This document shows positions 1 to 11,334 of a stretch of DNA of 64,000 bases, piece after piece. The stretch is from contig JAFFSR010000019.1 of the NCBI GenBank assembly GCA_017163975.1, forward strand, positions 610,001 to 674,000. The letters run 5' to 3'. The translations under genes and the position numbers were made by a program. Positions within the stretch are counted from its first letter, which is position 1, and every line of letters starts with the position of its first letter. Below the pieces are notes generated by a model. It saw only the letters and a program-made list of their open reading frames with translations. It had not been told where the DNA came from and ran no database searches. The stretch is from Anastatus disparis (lineage: Eukaryota > Arthropoda > Insecta > Hymenoptera > Eupelmidae).

Positions 1-1093
1 CAGTGATAATCTTGCAATGAAAGATTGTGAAAATCTTTAATAAATATTTTCTTGAAATATTACCGTAAATATTTCTGAAATCTTTCATAAATCTTTCATG
101 AAAGATTTTTGTAACTCTGATAATCTTGCAATGAAAGATTGTAGAAATATTTTAGAAATATTTTCCCGAAATATTACTGTTGATATTGCTGAAATCTTTC
201 ATAAATCTTTCGTGAAAGATTTTTATGATAGTTACAATATTGCAATGAAAGATTTATTTGATTGCTTAAATCTGGCCATGATATATTGTGTAAATATTTA
301 TTCGAAATGATTTAGAAATATTGTTAAAATATTTCAGAAATCTTTCAATGAAATATTTTTAAGAGTTATTTTTCTGCAACGATTGAGTTTCCTAATCATG
401 CCGATAGGAGGACGCGCGTTCAAAGTGCGTTTTGTCCCCAAGTGGTAAGAGGATAGCTGACTTACTATATAAGGCAAAAGCTCTGATTAGTGCATACGTG
501 CTCAGCGCTTATCTTATCCAATACAAATGCGATTTTTTAAGTGAATGTAAAATTATGTATGCGGATATGTATTTCATGTAGAAGTATAATGTATCAAAAT
601 ATAATATAGTGTCATGTAAATAAAAACTATAAATGAATATATGTGTGTGGGTTTTGAAAGATTTTAGAAATCTTTCAAAAAGATTCCCTTGAAATATTAC
701 TTTAAATATTGCTGGAATCTTTCATAAATCTTTCATGAAAGATTTTTGTAACTCTGATAATCTTGCAATGAAAGATTGCAAAAATATTTCATGAATATTT
801 TCTTGAAATATTACTGTAAATGTTGCTGAAATCTTTCATAAATCTTTCATGAAAGATTTTTAAAACTGTGATAATCTTACAATGAAAGATTGTAGGAATA
901 TTTAATAAATATTTTCTTGAAATATTACTGTAAATATTGCTGAAATCTATCATAAATGTTTCATGAAAGATTTTTAAAATTGTGATAATCTTACAATGAA
1001 AGATTGTGAAAACCTTTAATGAATATTTTCTTGAAATATTACCGTAAATAATGCTGAAATCTTTCATAAATCTTTCATAAAAGATTTTTAAAA
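1..1093. repeat. Higher-order tandem unit 1, built of 114-bp monomers
   Basis: Bases 1-742 recur almost unchanged at 1094-1836, so the period is 1093 bp. Inside the unit the motif TCTTTCATAAATC recurs at 81, 195, 718, 832, 946, 1060, 1174 and 1288, exactly 114 bp apart within each block. Most monomers carry the perfect 16-bp palindrome ATCTTTCATGAAAGAT (for example 91-106, 728-743, 842-857, 1184-1199). The apparent 70- and 130-codon frames here only follow the repeat and look non-coding. The design resembles satellite DNA, or in form the homologous regions of large insect DNA viruses; no viral gene is present. Confidence 0.9.
466..640 (+). promoter_or_regulatory. TATA box and poly(A)-like signal inside the tandem unit
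   Basis: A ~290-bp non-repetitive island (about 373-660) interrupts the 114-bp monomers and is less AT-rich. It contains TATATAAG at 466-473, initiator-like candidates 23-38 bp downstream (TTAGTG near 487, CTCAGC near 501), and AATAAA near 619-624. An identical copy lies at 1559-1733. A transcript of about 120-150 nt from each copy is possible. Initiator spacing is not ideal and no protein is evident, so this is a candidate only. Confidence 0.35.
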
Positions 1094-1836
1094 CAGTGAT
1101 AATCTTGCAATGAAAGATTGTGAAAATCTTTAATAAATATTTTCTTGAAATATTACCGTAAATATTTCTGAAATCTTTCATAAATCTTTCATGAAAGATT
1201 TTTGTAACTCTGATAATCTTGCAATGAAAGATTGTAGAAATATTTTAGAAATATTTTCCCGAAATATTACTGTTGATATTGCTGAAATCTTTCATAAATC
1301 TTTCGTGAAAGATTTTTATGATAGTTACAATATTGCAATGAAAGATTTATTTGATTGCTTAAATCTGGCCATGATATATTGTGTAAATATTTATTCGAAA
1401 TGATTTAGAAATATTGTTAAAATATTTCAGAAATCTTTCAATGAAATATTTTTAAGAGTTATTTTTCTGCAACGATTGAGTTTCCTAATCATGCCGATAG
1501 GAGGACGCGCGTTCAAAGTGCGTTTTGTCCCCAAGTGGTAAGAGGATAGCTGACTTACTATATAAGGCAAAAGCTCTGATTAGTGCATACGTGCTCAGCG
1601 CTTATCTTATCCAATACAAATGCGATTTTTTAAGTGAATGTAAAATTATGTATGCGGATATGTATTTCATGTAGAAGTATAATGTATCAAAATATAATAT
1701 AGTGTCATGTAAATAAAAACTATAAATGAATATATGTGTGTGGGTTTTGAAAGATTTTAGAAATCTTTCAAAAAGATTCCCTTGAAATATTACTTTAAAT
1801 ATTGCTGGAATCTTTCATAAATCTTTCATGAAAGAT
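1094..1836. repeat. Higher-order tandem unit 2, partial
   Basis: Direct copy of the first ~742 bases, including the non-repetitive promoter-like block. Identity is so high that I noticed no difference by eye, so the duplication is young or kept homogeneous. It stops matching after the palindrome at 1821-1836, where the next block turns to ATTTATCTGATTG. Confidence 0.88.
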
Positions 1837-2560
1837 TTATCTGATTGTTTAAATATTACTTCGAAATATTGCATAAATGTTTCCTAAATATTTATTATTT
1901 AGGAATTATTTATTTATTTGAAATATTTTAGAAAATCTTGTTAAAATCTTTCAGAAAACTTTCATTGAAATATTTGTTTGCAGTCTCTCAGGTGGGCATA
2001 GCGGGCTTTCAACAACATTTCCGTTTAAAACTTTTCACAAAAGACTAATGAAAGATTTCTATACTGGTGATAATATTGCAACGAAATATGGCATCAATTT
2101 TTCAGAAAGATTTCCTTGAAATATTTTCGTAAATATTGTTGAAATATTTCATAAATCTTTCATGAAAGATTTTTAAAATTGTAATAATCTTGCAATGAAA
2201 GATTGTAGAAATCTTTCATAAATATTTTCTTGAAATGTTGCCGTAAATATTGCTGAAATCTTTCATAAATCTTTCATGAAAGATTTATTTGATTGTTTAA
2301 ATATTGCTTCGAAATATTGCATAAATATTTCTTAAATATTTATTTGAAATATTTTAGAAAATCTTGTTGAAATCTTTCAAAAAACTTTCATTGAAATATT
2401 TATTTGCAGTCCCTCAGGCGGACATAGCGGGCTTTCAACAATCTTTCATCAAAAGATGTTTGAAATCTTTCATTCTTTCCTTGCAAATATTTCTGAAAGC
2501 TTTCATAAATATTTCATGCTATGTGGGATATGCCAGGGGAAATTACCTGATAATTTGAAT
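1837..2560. repeat. Diverged continuation of the array with a ~425-bp repeat
   Basis: The 114-bp monomer theme continues (palindromes at 2155-2170 and 2269-2284, 114 bp apart). A second motif, CATAGCGGGCTTTCAACA, occurs near 1995 and again near 2422, giving a longer repeat of about 425-430 bp. The array fades out near 2520-2560. Confidence 0.8.
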
Positions 2561-3502
2561 TAAATTTTTACCGAGTAAACGGTCTCCAACATTCACTGCT
2601 ATACAAACTTTTTTAGTTGTACATTACTACTTTCTTAAACGTCTACTACGTATTTGAATATGCGCTTCTATCATCTGTGACAGTTAAATGTTTAGAGCCA
2701 GGGGAATTATCGTAGAAAAGGTAACTTAGATTTCATAAGTGAAATGATGTTTACACGTAAACAAAAATGTATTCTATGATCAACAAAGCAATTTTTTAGC
2801 GAAATAAACATATAATAACAATATTTCCATGTGATAGGAATAGCTTATATTTTCATAAGATTTAAATATAACATTTTTTATTATTATTGCTTTTTATCTA
2901 TGAAAAAATATACATTTTTTTCTATAATAACAGAGGGTCAAAGAACATTTTTTTTTTCAATCATTCTGCTGAAATGTATGTACGGATAAAAAAAAATATT
3001 TTTTGATCTTTCAGAAGTATTAATTCATCTATCCTGTATCTCTACAACATTTAAAAAAATTTTATATATGATTACAGACAGTAGAGATTACTTTTTATAC
3101 TTTCGAAGGGTCCCTACAAAAGCTACATTGAAATTAGCGATTAAAAAGTCAACGGATCATGAAGTTACGAGCTGAAAGTATATGAAAAATTTGTGGTTAA
3201 TAATATTTGAACCTTGTATTGATAGTTTATTAAGCGATTACATGTGATTACCCGTTAAAATAGAATCACCCATATATATGATATGATTTTAATAATATAA
3301 TACGTATTCGGTAAGGGAGAGAGCTCGGAACAAAAAATACTTAGTTTTATAGTTAAGTTCAAGCTTGAAAAGAAAAAAAAAGAACGTTATAATGAAAATT
3401 TTAAATATGATAATATAAAACTAATATTAGATCTAGGGGTTTTGAATACCTTGAGACAACTATTTGTTCTCTTTACGATGCTAAACAGCTACGTACCATA
3501 TA
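2561..3502. other. AT-rich intergenic sequence, nothing recognised
   Basis: No reading frame, RNA gene or repeat that I can support. Poly-A and poly-T runs are frequent. Confidence 0.6.
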
Positions 3503-3704
3503 CAGGGTGTCCCATTTTAAAGAAACCACCGATTGAGATTTATTTTCAAGGTCATTTGAAGGTCAAAGTGATTTTTTTAATTGGAACCTCCATTTTTGAT
3601 CCCAGATTCAGAAAGAGCAAGAAATTCTACCTTCAGATAAGGTATTAAAGTAGATTTATTATTTTCTTCATCTATGCACACGAATGATCGGCCAAGGGTA
3701 AAGT

Positions 3705-3800
3705 TAATAATAATAGTAATAATAATAATAACCCAAAACCCCAATAACCCGATAAACCAAATAACCAGAACCCAATAACCCAATAACCAAAATAAACAAA
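3705..3800. repeat. Degenerate (CCCAATAA)n / (AAT)n simple repeat
   Basis: An AAT-type stretch passes into units such as CCCAATAACCCAATAACC with variants (CCGATAAACC, AACCAGAACC). The complement reads TTATTGGG. The frames across it are low-complexity artefacts. Confidence 0.7.
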
Positions 3801-4108
3801 AAAGGTCTACTGTTTTCTTCAAAACACCTAATTTTTTTTTCGGATTCGAAAAGAAAGTTCAACAAAGTTGTCTTGAATTGTAGGTAATAGTCGTCGTCAA
3901 ACAACACTAAAATTGAGTTTGAACTCCATTTTGATTCTTAAAGCCAAATTTATGTATTCATGCCTTCATGAGAAGAATTATTTTCCATCTTGTGGGAAAA
4001 CAAATTATTTTTATTCTTTTTTCTGGTGTGATTCCGGACAAGCCTACAAAGTTTCATCTAAATCGTTAAATAACACTTCTTTAGTATTATTTATGACAGA
4101 GATGACAG

Positions 4109-4970
4109 GTGAACAGCCCTTCTCAGGATAGTTCACGTGGAAATTTCTTAGTGTCTAGCGACTCAAAAGGACCAAATATGCCGGATTATTCGAGAAACGA
4201 AATTGTTGACATTCTGTTGTCTCTCGGGGCATGTCAAGGCCGATATCATGCTGCAGCAAGGTATTACCGCCAAAGTTACCGAGGGAGGCTTCACTACCCG
4301 GACCACGTGAAAATCCGAATCATTGAGCGAAGAGAGAGACGTCGACCACGAATACGCAGAAATCGTCGTCGCATTATGATACAGAACAACGATGATCCAT
4401 GTATTCTCGTCGTTTTGGCAATGGTTGATTTGGATCATCATATCTCTTTACGTGACATTAAAAGACGTACTAAAATCCCAAGATCAATAGCCGGTCGAAT
4501 TTTGCAGTTTCACAGATTTCATCCGTATTACATAACTTTGATTCAAGCTCCGATGCCAGATGATCTCCGCCGCAGACTAGAATTCTGCAATTGGGCACAA
4601 GCAAGTATCCGTGAAGATCCTGAATTTTTTAGATACGTAATGTTTTCGGACGAAGCTATATTTCATGGTAATGGGCAACTCAATCGCGATAATAGTCATT
4701 ATTGGTCTATCCAGAACTCTCATTGCGTACGTCATGTTGATAATCAGGATAGATGGAGCTCGTAGTTTGGTGTGGTATAATAAATGGTTATCTTATAGGA
4801 CCTTATTTTTTCGATGGAAATGTCCATGGTGCAGCATATCTTGATTTCCTGCGGAATGAGTTAGATTATGGCTACAACATGATGGTGCACCGTGTCATCG
4901 CTCACTAATAGTTCGTCACTTCTTGAACCAACGATATCGAAGACGATGGATAGGCATTCGTAGTAACATT
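4109..4970 (+). pseudogene. Tc1/mariner-type transposase remnant (DDE, DUF4817-like N-terminus)
   Basis: The open part (4109-4765) has an N-terminal DNA-binding region with a helix-turn-helix-like AAARYY segment, then an Arg-rich linker. A second HTH-like segment (SLRDIKRRTKIPRSIAGRI) leads into the DDE core with VMFSDEAIFH, which carries the first catalytic Asp. After TAG at 4763-4765 the homology goes on in another frame (VWCGIINGYLIGPYFFDG) and then in a third frame (LWLQHDGAPCHRS, second Asp), so there are at least two frameshifts. It stops near RRRWIGIRS at about 4968, before the third catalytic acid. This is the family of cut-and-paste transposases moving elements with TA target sites. 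Its position just inside the 3503 end suggests it is that element's own gene. It cannot be active. Confidence 0.85.
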
Positions 4971-4984
4971 ACTGACAAGGAAGG

Positions 4985-6175
4985 TCTTTCAGGTGTGTCT
5001 CACCAATTTTGATGAAATTTGTATATGCTGTAGAATATAAAAAAATAAGAGACACGTATTTTTTTTATCGGCTCATAAACACATTTAAGGGCTGAAAACC
5101 ACCCCTAAAGATCACCCCTAAAAATAGTTTTTTGTAAATAACTCAGCTTCAAAACAATATTTTCCAAAAAAACAAAATGGGCTTTGTTTCAAATTAAAAG
5201 AATGATTTGTCCTCGGTGATTTGAACCATAAAGGTTGCATCCCTTATTTTTTAGGGGATGAAAACACCATTCATAGAAAAATATTATCGATCTACGTAGA
5301 ATGAATATGAATAAAAAATTTTTTAAATATATTTTTAATACTACAATATGAAACTAAATTTGATGTGTATGAGCATTTTTAAAAAAAAACATCCCTAAAG
5401 GGAGAAAACTACCCCTAACACTGACTACAACTGGGCCAGGTGTATGTTCATCATTTATTTAGAACTTTGGTACATTTTTCAGAGTATAAGAAGTGTAGGA
5501 TGCTTGGTATTTTCATTTTTCACCGTTTAATAAATTGAAAGGGTGAAAACCACCCCTAAAGTTCACCCCTAAAGGTGTTTTTTGTAAATAATTCAGCTTC
5601 AAAACAATATTTTCCAAAAAAACAAAACGAATGTTGTTTTAAATTAAAAGAATGATTTGTCCTCGGTGATTTGAACCATAAGGGTTGCATCCCTTATTTT
5701 TTAGGGGATGAAAACGTCATTTATAGCAGTATCTGATTGATTTACAAATAATAAAATAAATAAAGAATTGCGAGAAAACGGTTTTTTTAATACTAAACTG
5801 TAATTAAAATTGATGTTTATTACGGGTATATCATGTACGTGACATATGTACCAGCATTTATAAAAATATTAACCCTAAAGGGCAAACAACCCATAATACT
5901 GATTATAAATGGACTAAATATTGTTATTTTAAAATTTAAAGTAACTTTATTTATTAGTTTGTAAACACTTTTTTTTTTAAGTTTGTGCCATATTTTGCGC
6001 ATAGGTGCTATATGCATCTATTGCAGGATTTGACATTATTGTATTCTTTTATATTAATGTAAAAATTTATAGTCAATAAGTTATTATTATTATCTAATGA
6101 ATTGATTAAGACTTTCTTGGTTATTGGGAGTGGAATAGTTGCATCCCGTAGGTTGTGGGGAACAAAAATTTTTAT
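4985..6175. repeat. ~450-480-bp tandem satellite, about 2.4 units
   Basis: AAAACCACCCCTAAAG occurs near 5097 and 5547 (offset 450). The block with ATGATTTGTCCTCGGTG and GGTTGCATCCCTTATTTTT recurs at the same offset. CCCTAAAGGG recurs at 5393 and 5873 (offset 480). A decayed third piece (GTTGCATCCCGTAGG, then a GGGGAACAAAAA stretch) lies near 6136-6170. No coding capacity. Confidence 0.8.
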
Positions 6176-6827
6176 TTAATTAATTGCAACAAAAAATTCC
6201 TTTAGTTTCATTAATATATTTAAATGCTTGTATTGAGGTGAACATTTTTTATTCATGCGTACAAAATAATGTATCATTGTACGAAAGTATTACAGTAATG
6301 ATAATCTTCGTAAAAGTGCTTAAAACACAACGATTTTTTGCACTATCCACAGCGAATGAAAGCTACGTTTGTACATCCTTTTATTTCACAGTGTGAGTTA
6401 CAAGAATCTCCAAAGCTAAAATGTTCAGGATTATCAAACTTTTCTGGTCTTTCGTTGACCTAACCACTTTTATACCAAGACTATTTAAACAGATTTTGAT
6501 ATCTCGGTGAAGACAATTGATTATGGACTAATGATTGAAGTTTTATTATATTATTTCTTATATGTAAATTCAAGTCATAATTCATTAAAATAACATCATC
6601 AGAAATTTTTCGGACGTAGTTTTTCCAAATGCAGAATCCATAAACATCAAGGGGTTGAATTTTTCCTGTGGTTACGCTTGGAATTTTTTTTATATTAAGA
6701 ATTTGGTTTTCTGGCATTGTTTCCTCTATTACTTTATCACAGTGACCACTCCAAGAATCAAGTAAAAGCATGGAGTGATGACCTACGTGAGGATAGAACA
6801 CTTCTTTTAACCAAATTTTAAAGTGTT

Positions 6828-6897
6828 CTGCAATTAAACGATTTATTTATCAATTAATATATTATTTTAGGACAAAAATTTTCATATATATATTTAC
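6828..6897 (-). other. Probable 70-nt spliceosomal intron
   Basis: On the minus strand the segment begins GTAAATATATAT and ends TTTAATTGCAG. Exon joining restores the transposase frame at a conserved position. Size and AT content are typical of small insect introns. Confidence 0.75.
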
Positions 6898-7539
6898 CTG
6901 TTGTCAATTTTCCAGATTTAGATGCTTCAACGTACATATTTTTTGCTGTAAATAAGGTATTTTCTACAATAGGACCAAACTGACCAGTTGATTCTTTTAA
7001 AACAAGAAAAAGTGGTGAAAGTAGTTTTCCAGAAGCAGATATAAGTGGCTGTATAGTATAACTATGCGTTGTTGCTGAAACTTGTTGAACTAAACATTGT
7101 ACTTGCTTCTCTCCTTCAACTGCTAATGTTCTTTCAGAATGCATTTCCAATTGAAAACCACTCTGATCTGAATTATACAAATTTTCAAGTCCAATCCTTG
7201 GTATACAAGATTTAATGTCATCAACAAATGCTTCTGCTTTTTCCTGAAGTTCTGAACTGCTTTCTAGTGTTTTTTTAGTTATAAACTTATTAACTTTTCT
7301 AGATACTATTCTGTGAGCTGTTTTAAATTTTGATAGCCATGTTTTAGAGGCCTTAAATCTAATATCTTCAAAACCCATTTCTTTCTTAGCTCGTAAGGCC
7401 CATCGAATTATATCGCGATCATGAATAATTAAACCACCGTCGTGAGACGCTTTAAAATTATCCAGTGTGTACTGACAGATTTGAGCAATTTTTTCTCTGT
7501 ATGTGCCTCCTTTGTTTATTGTATGAGACCAACGACGTA

Positions 7540-8610
7540 CACTACCCTCCAGTCACATTTGCCCACCCTACATGAAAATCGATAAAACTTTAAAGTTTTG
7601 TGGCTCAGTGAAAAATAGTCGTAATTAAAAAATTCCAACTGAGTTTTAAAAGGGGTTTAAAAACCTTTAATTTAAGCCGAGTTGAGCAAAAAAGAATTAA
7701 AAAATGCATGCGTTATGCGTAAAAAACTAACTAAAAAATATTCAATTTTTTTCGCCCCTATTCAAATGCCTGCCATTTTTGCGGAAATTATCGAATCATA
7801 AAAAAACAAAATGGAGGTAAAAGCTAAAGGAGTCACCTTCAAAATGAGCTATAGAAAGCTAATTTATGATCGATTTTACGGTAGTTATGGTCATTTTTTA
7901 TGAAAAAAACGATTTTTTTAAATAGCTATTATCTCAAAAAATACGCATGATATAAAAAAATTTTTAATAAAAAAGTTGTTTATTTTTGAGTCAAAAAAAT
8001 AAATATTCAGGTTAAACTGAGAATCAGTAAAAAAGAGATTTTATTCATTTTTGATCCCATTGAAAAAAAATCCATTTATTCAATATTTATATTTTAATGA
8101 ATTTAAAAAAAAACTTTTTCTTCCAGATTTCAGTTAAATCTAAATATATATATTTTTGACTCAAAAATAAACAACTTTTTTATTAAAAATTTTTTTATAT
8201 CATGCGTATTTTTTGAGATAATAGCTATTAAAAAAAATCGTTTTTTTCATAAAAAATGACCATAACTACCGTAAAATCGATCATAAATTAGCTTTCTATA
8301 GCTCATTTTGAAGGTGACTCCTTTAGCTTTTACCTCCATTTTGTTTTTTTATGATTCGATAATTTCCGCAAAAATGGCAGGCATTTGAATAGGGGCGAAA
8401 AAAATTGAATATTTTTTAGTTAGCTTTTTACGCATAACGCATGCATTTTTTAATTCTTTTTTGCTCAACTCGGCTTAAATTAAAGGTTTTTGAACCCTTT
8501 TTAAAACCCAGTTGGAATTTTTTAATTACGACTATTTTTCACTGAGCCACAAAACTTTAAAGTTTTATCGATTTTCATGTAGGGTGGGCAAATGTGACTG
8601 GAGGGTAGTG
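7540..8610. mobile_element. 1071-bp foldback (long-TIR) element, TA target
   Basis: Ends are CACTACCCTCCAGTCACATT and its complement, flanked by TA (7538-7539 and 8611-8612). Each arm is about 490 bp and they are nearly identical; the unpaired centre is about 8030-8125. There is no coding frame. It is inserted in the transposase pseudogene, between the codons for TQL and RRW. TA duplication and CACT ends point to a non-autonomous Tc1/mariner-type element. Its arms still pair almost perfectly, so it is young or corrected by conversion. Confidence 0.9.
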
Positions 8611-8879
8611 TAGTTGAGTGATAGACGATACTTTTTTAAACCTTTTTTTTACAGTGTCAACTTTATAATTACCTTTTTTGCCACTTCTCCAAAATTCAAC
8701 GGCTCTCTGTAGTTGAAATCTACATCTTCATTGTCTCGAGTACACTGATTTGTCGGTACATCTTCAGGTTCAGGGAAATGATGTTGCACTTCATCTTCAA
8801 TTATTCTCGCATTGTGTTCCTTGAATTTCTCTTGGGAATCTAAAGTTTCGTCAGTAATCATTTCAATATCGTAGAACAT

Positions 8880-8985
8880 ATCATGATTATGATTATGATT
8901 ATGATTATGATTATGATTATGATTATGATTATGATGAAAATTATGATGATTATGATTATGATGATGATGATTATGATTATCATTA

Positions 8986-9062
<77 letters not shown>

Positions 9063-9090
9063 TATTTTTATTATTATTATTATTATTATT
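8880..9090. repeat. ATGATT / ATT microsatellite
   Basis: Runs of (ATGATT)n pass into ATGATG, ATCATT and ATT repeats. The Ile/Met and His/Asn frames across it are artefacts. It directly abuts the 5' end of the LINE at 9091. Confidence 0.95.
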
Positions 9091-9360
9091 GGGAGTCGGC
9101 TTGAGGAGGCCCCTTGAGCAAGTGTTGTCTTTCAGGTTCCGGGCAATGCCCAACCGCTCCTGGGCGTCATCGTCGCATCAATGCTCTTTGCAGCAATGCT
9201 ATAACGTTGACGGCAAATAGGAAGTAACGACCCGAGGAGAAATAACCTCGCAAAAAAACCAGGGACTATCTGGCCCGGATGGTAGTAACCCTGTAAGGGT
9301 CCCGCTTTGGGTTACAAGATAGGGGTGGTCCCCTGACTAAATTCACCACTTTTATGGAAG

Positions 9361-10930
9361 ATGTCGGATTTAAATACAGTAATACCCCAGGTGAGTACCC
9401 CTTCACAGGGAAATCTCACCTCCGCTTCCGATCGAGTGAAAGCCTCGGTGGGCGGAGCCGGCCTCATGGATTCTGGGGGAGGCCAAATTCACGTTGACCA
9501 TATTGCCTCGGGGATGGAAAAACCAGGCCTCGGCGGCAATCAGATCTACTGAAAGGCTAGAGGAGACAAACTCGCAGGAAAAACAGGCAACATCTAATTT
9601 GCACGTACCGAGGGTACGAAGCGGTAGTCAGAGCAGTATTGCTAGTATTAGAAGCGCGAAAAGTGCTTATAGTGACGCGTCAGGTTTCGAGCAGAACGCT
9701 GTGCGGACAGATTTAGATGAGTTTTTGGAAGCAACGAGGAACCAAGATCTTCTGATAGAGGAAATGAAGAAGGAAGTGAAAATGATGCAGGAAGCTTTGA
9801 AAAAAAACACGAATCTGAAGATTCAAAGTGCCGTGGAAAGGATGCAGGTTCACCTGAAGCATGCCGTTGACCAGCAAGAAAAGGTTAGGAATAAAGCGAA
9901 TGTACTCAAGGACACGGTAGATCAAATTTATGATCAGCATATGCAGAGGAAAATAGGGCGGAGGCGAATGCATGCTGAGGTTCTGAGGGACACAGTGCTG
10001 GTGTGCACTGGTTTTAAAAGGGACCGAGGCAGCGCTAGTAACAGCCCGGAGGATGGACGGCATACTAAAAAAAAGAAGAACAAAGTGACGCTTGGGGCTG
10101 CAAATACGCAGTCTCTTCCGCAGACTGCGCCATCCAGTCAAGTGCGCCCTTCAGCCGCGAAATCAAGTACTAGGAAGAAAGAAGCGGTGGTGGTAAAGAT
10201 CTCACAGGGGTCTACATATGCAGACATTCTTGGGAAGCTTCGCACGGAAGTAAAGCCGCAGGATAGTAGTACGGAAGTATTAAGTGTAAGAACCACAACT
10301 AAGGGAAACCTCATAATCCAGGTCTCAAAAGAGTCGGATAAAAAGGCCTTTACTGACAATGTTAAAAATGCAGTAAAGGGTCTAGGAACCGTAAGCATGG
10401 CTGAGCGGAAAAGAACTATTGAAATTCGTGATCTTGACCAGATGTCAACAGAGTCCGAAGTACAGGAAGCATTAAGCAGAGTCCTGGGCTCCGAGCAAGG
10501 TACTAGGAAGGTATTGATCCTAGGACCAAGCAAATTCGGGTCTAAGATGGCTGTCATTGTTCTCGAAGAGACAGAGGCAAGAAATCTCTTGAATAAAGGA
10601 CGAACCCAAATTGGATTTGTGAATCGCAGGGTGGAACGGAGAACAATGGTAATAAGATGTCATAGATGTCTGAACTTTGGACACAGACAGGAACAGTGCC
10701 AGGGACCCGACAGGTCGGCGAACTGTTTTAAGTGCGGAGAAGCAGGCCACACAAGAGCGGCATGTGTCAATGATGCCTGCTGCTTCTTGTGCCGGCAGCA
10801 AGGTTCTGATGGCGAAGCTGTAAAACACGTGGCTGGTAGCGGAGCATGCAAGATATTCAGGCGAGCCCTAGAAGAAGAAAAGAGGAAGAGCTGGGAGACC
10901 CTTAGAAATTCCCGAAAGAGAGAGGTCTAG
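9361..10930 (+). CDS. LINE ORF1 (Gag-like RNA-binding protein), probably frameshifted near its start
   Basis: The long frame runs 9494-10930 (478 codons). It has a Ser-rich N-terminus and a coiled-coil-like stretch (about residues 75-155: DEFLEATRNQDLLIEEMKKE and on). A Lys-rich basic patch and an RRM-like ridge (TIEIRDLDQM, about 310-375) follow. Three Cys-rich knuckles end it: CHRCLNFGHRQEQC (389-402), CFKCGEAGHTRAAC (411-424) and a third irregular one ending GSGAC. Such proteins coat LINE RNA and form the ribonucleoprotein. The ATG at 9361 right after the leader opens another frame (63 codons) that overlaps the start of the long one. I infer that 9361 was the ancestral start and a +1 shift lies about 9490-9550. 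If not, 9494 is the start. Confidence 0.8.
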
Positions 10931-11334
10931 CTGAAGAAGATTGAGAACTGAGAATTAGACTCAATAATGGAGGCGCTGCTGCGAATTGGTAACCCCACCC
11001 CGAAGTAATGCCGAGAAGGCTTAAGTGCCGGGGTGGACTAAAGGTCACGAGGTGGATGTTACTGGCCTTTTGCCTGCGTGACGATTGCATCTTCTTGCAA
11101 TCGTACCGCGGTCAGAAGGACAGGGGGTTAGACGGTCCCCTGGGACTCTGATGCCCTGGATGTGGAATGGAAGGTCCTTTCCACAGTCAAGGCTGACGTG
11201 CGCTCGGGAACCCGTCACACCGGTGGCAGGATCCCCTCCTGCACGGCGATAACGCTTTGCGGAATCGCACGGCGGGCGTGGATCCTGTCGCTGAAGGTCT
11301 GGTTTAGGCAGATTTCCCGTTTTTTTACCACCAT
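10931..11334 (+). other. 3' untranslated tail of the LINE
   Basis: Moderately GC-rich, no reading frame worth keeping. It contains AGTGCCGGGGTGGACTAAAG and short palindromes, and runs directly into the A tract. A trace of ORF2 C-terminus was looked for and not found. Confidence 0.6.

Larger units (their letters stand above)
6295..8706 (-). pseudogene. CENPB-type HTH / DDE_1 (pogo/Tigger-like) transposase pseudogene
   Basis: Read on the minus strand, a continuous frame starts near 8706 (possible splice acceptor CTACAG just upstream) and encodes an HTH region with RAVEFWRSGKKGNYK and TQLRRWSHTINKGGTYREK. It is broken by the foldback at 7540-8610 and resumes at 7537. The DDE_1 core follows: YNSDQSGF (first Asp near 7167), LLLDSWSGH (second, near 6759) and QPLDVYGF (third, near 6648). 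A 70-nt segment, 6828-6897, has a GTAAAT donor and TTGCAG acceptor; removing it joins the two frames exactly (TTE-HFKIWLKEV). Downstream, homology continues past stops at 6481-6483, 6460-6462 and 6343-6345 into a Cys/His-rich tail (IKGC, CKKSLCFKHFYEDYH). All three catalytic Asp are present but stops and insertion make it dead. Such genes are transposases or their domesticated relatives that bind DNA in the nucleus. Confidence 0.85.

Noticed and set aside
98..1403. Repeated 70-codon and 130-codon frames in the 114-bp array
   Set aside because: They only track the satellite period; no codon bias or motif.
1..2560. Integrated viral homologous region
   Set aside because: Only the repeat style fits; no viral gene is present in the window.
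9076..9095. TTATTGGG at the LINE's 5' edge as a telomeric target
   Set aside because: It arises from an ATT microsatellite next to GGGAGTC; no repeat array follows the A tract.
8649..9104. Ile/Met/His/Asn-rich frames on both strands
   Set aside because: Products of the ATGATT microsatellite; the non-repeat tail on the minus strand is out of frame with the transposase homology.
9713..10851. Minus-strand frames over the LINE ORF1
   Set aside because: Shadows of the real plus-strand ORF with zinc knuckles.
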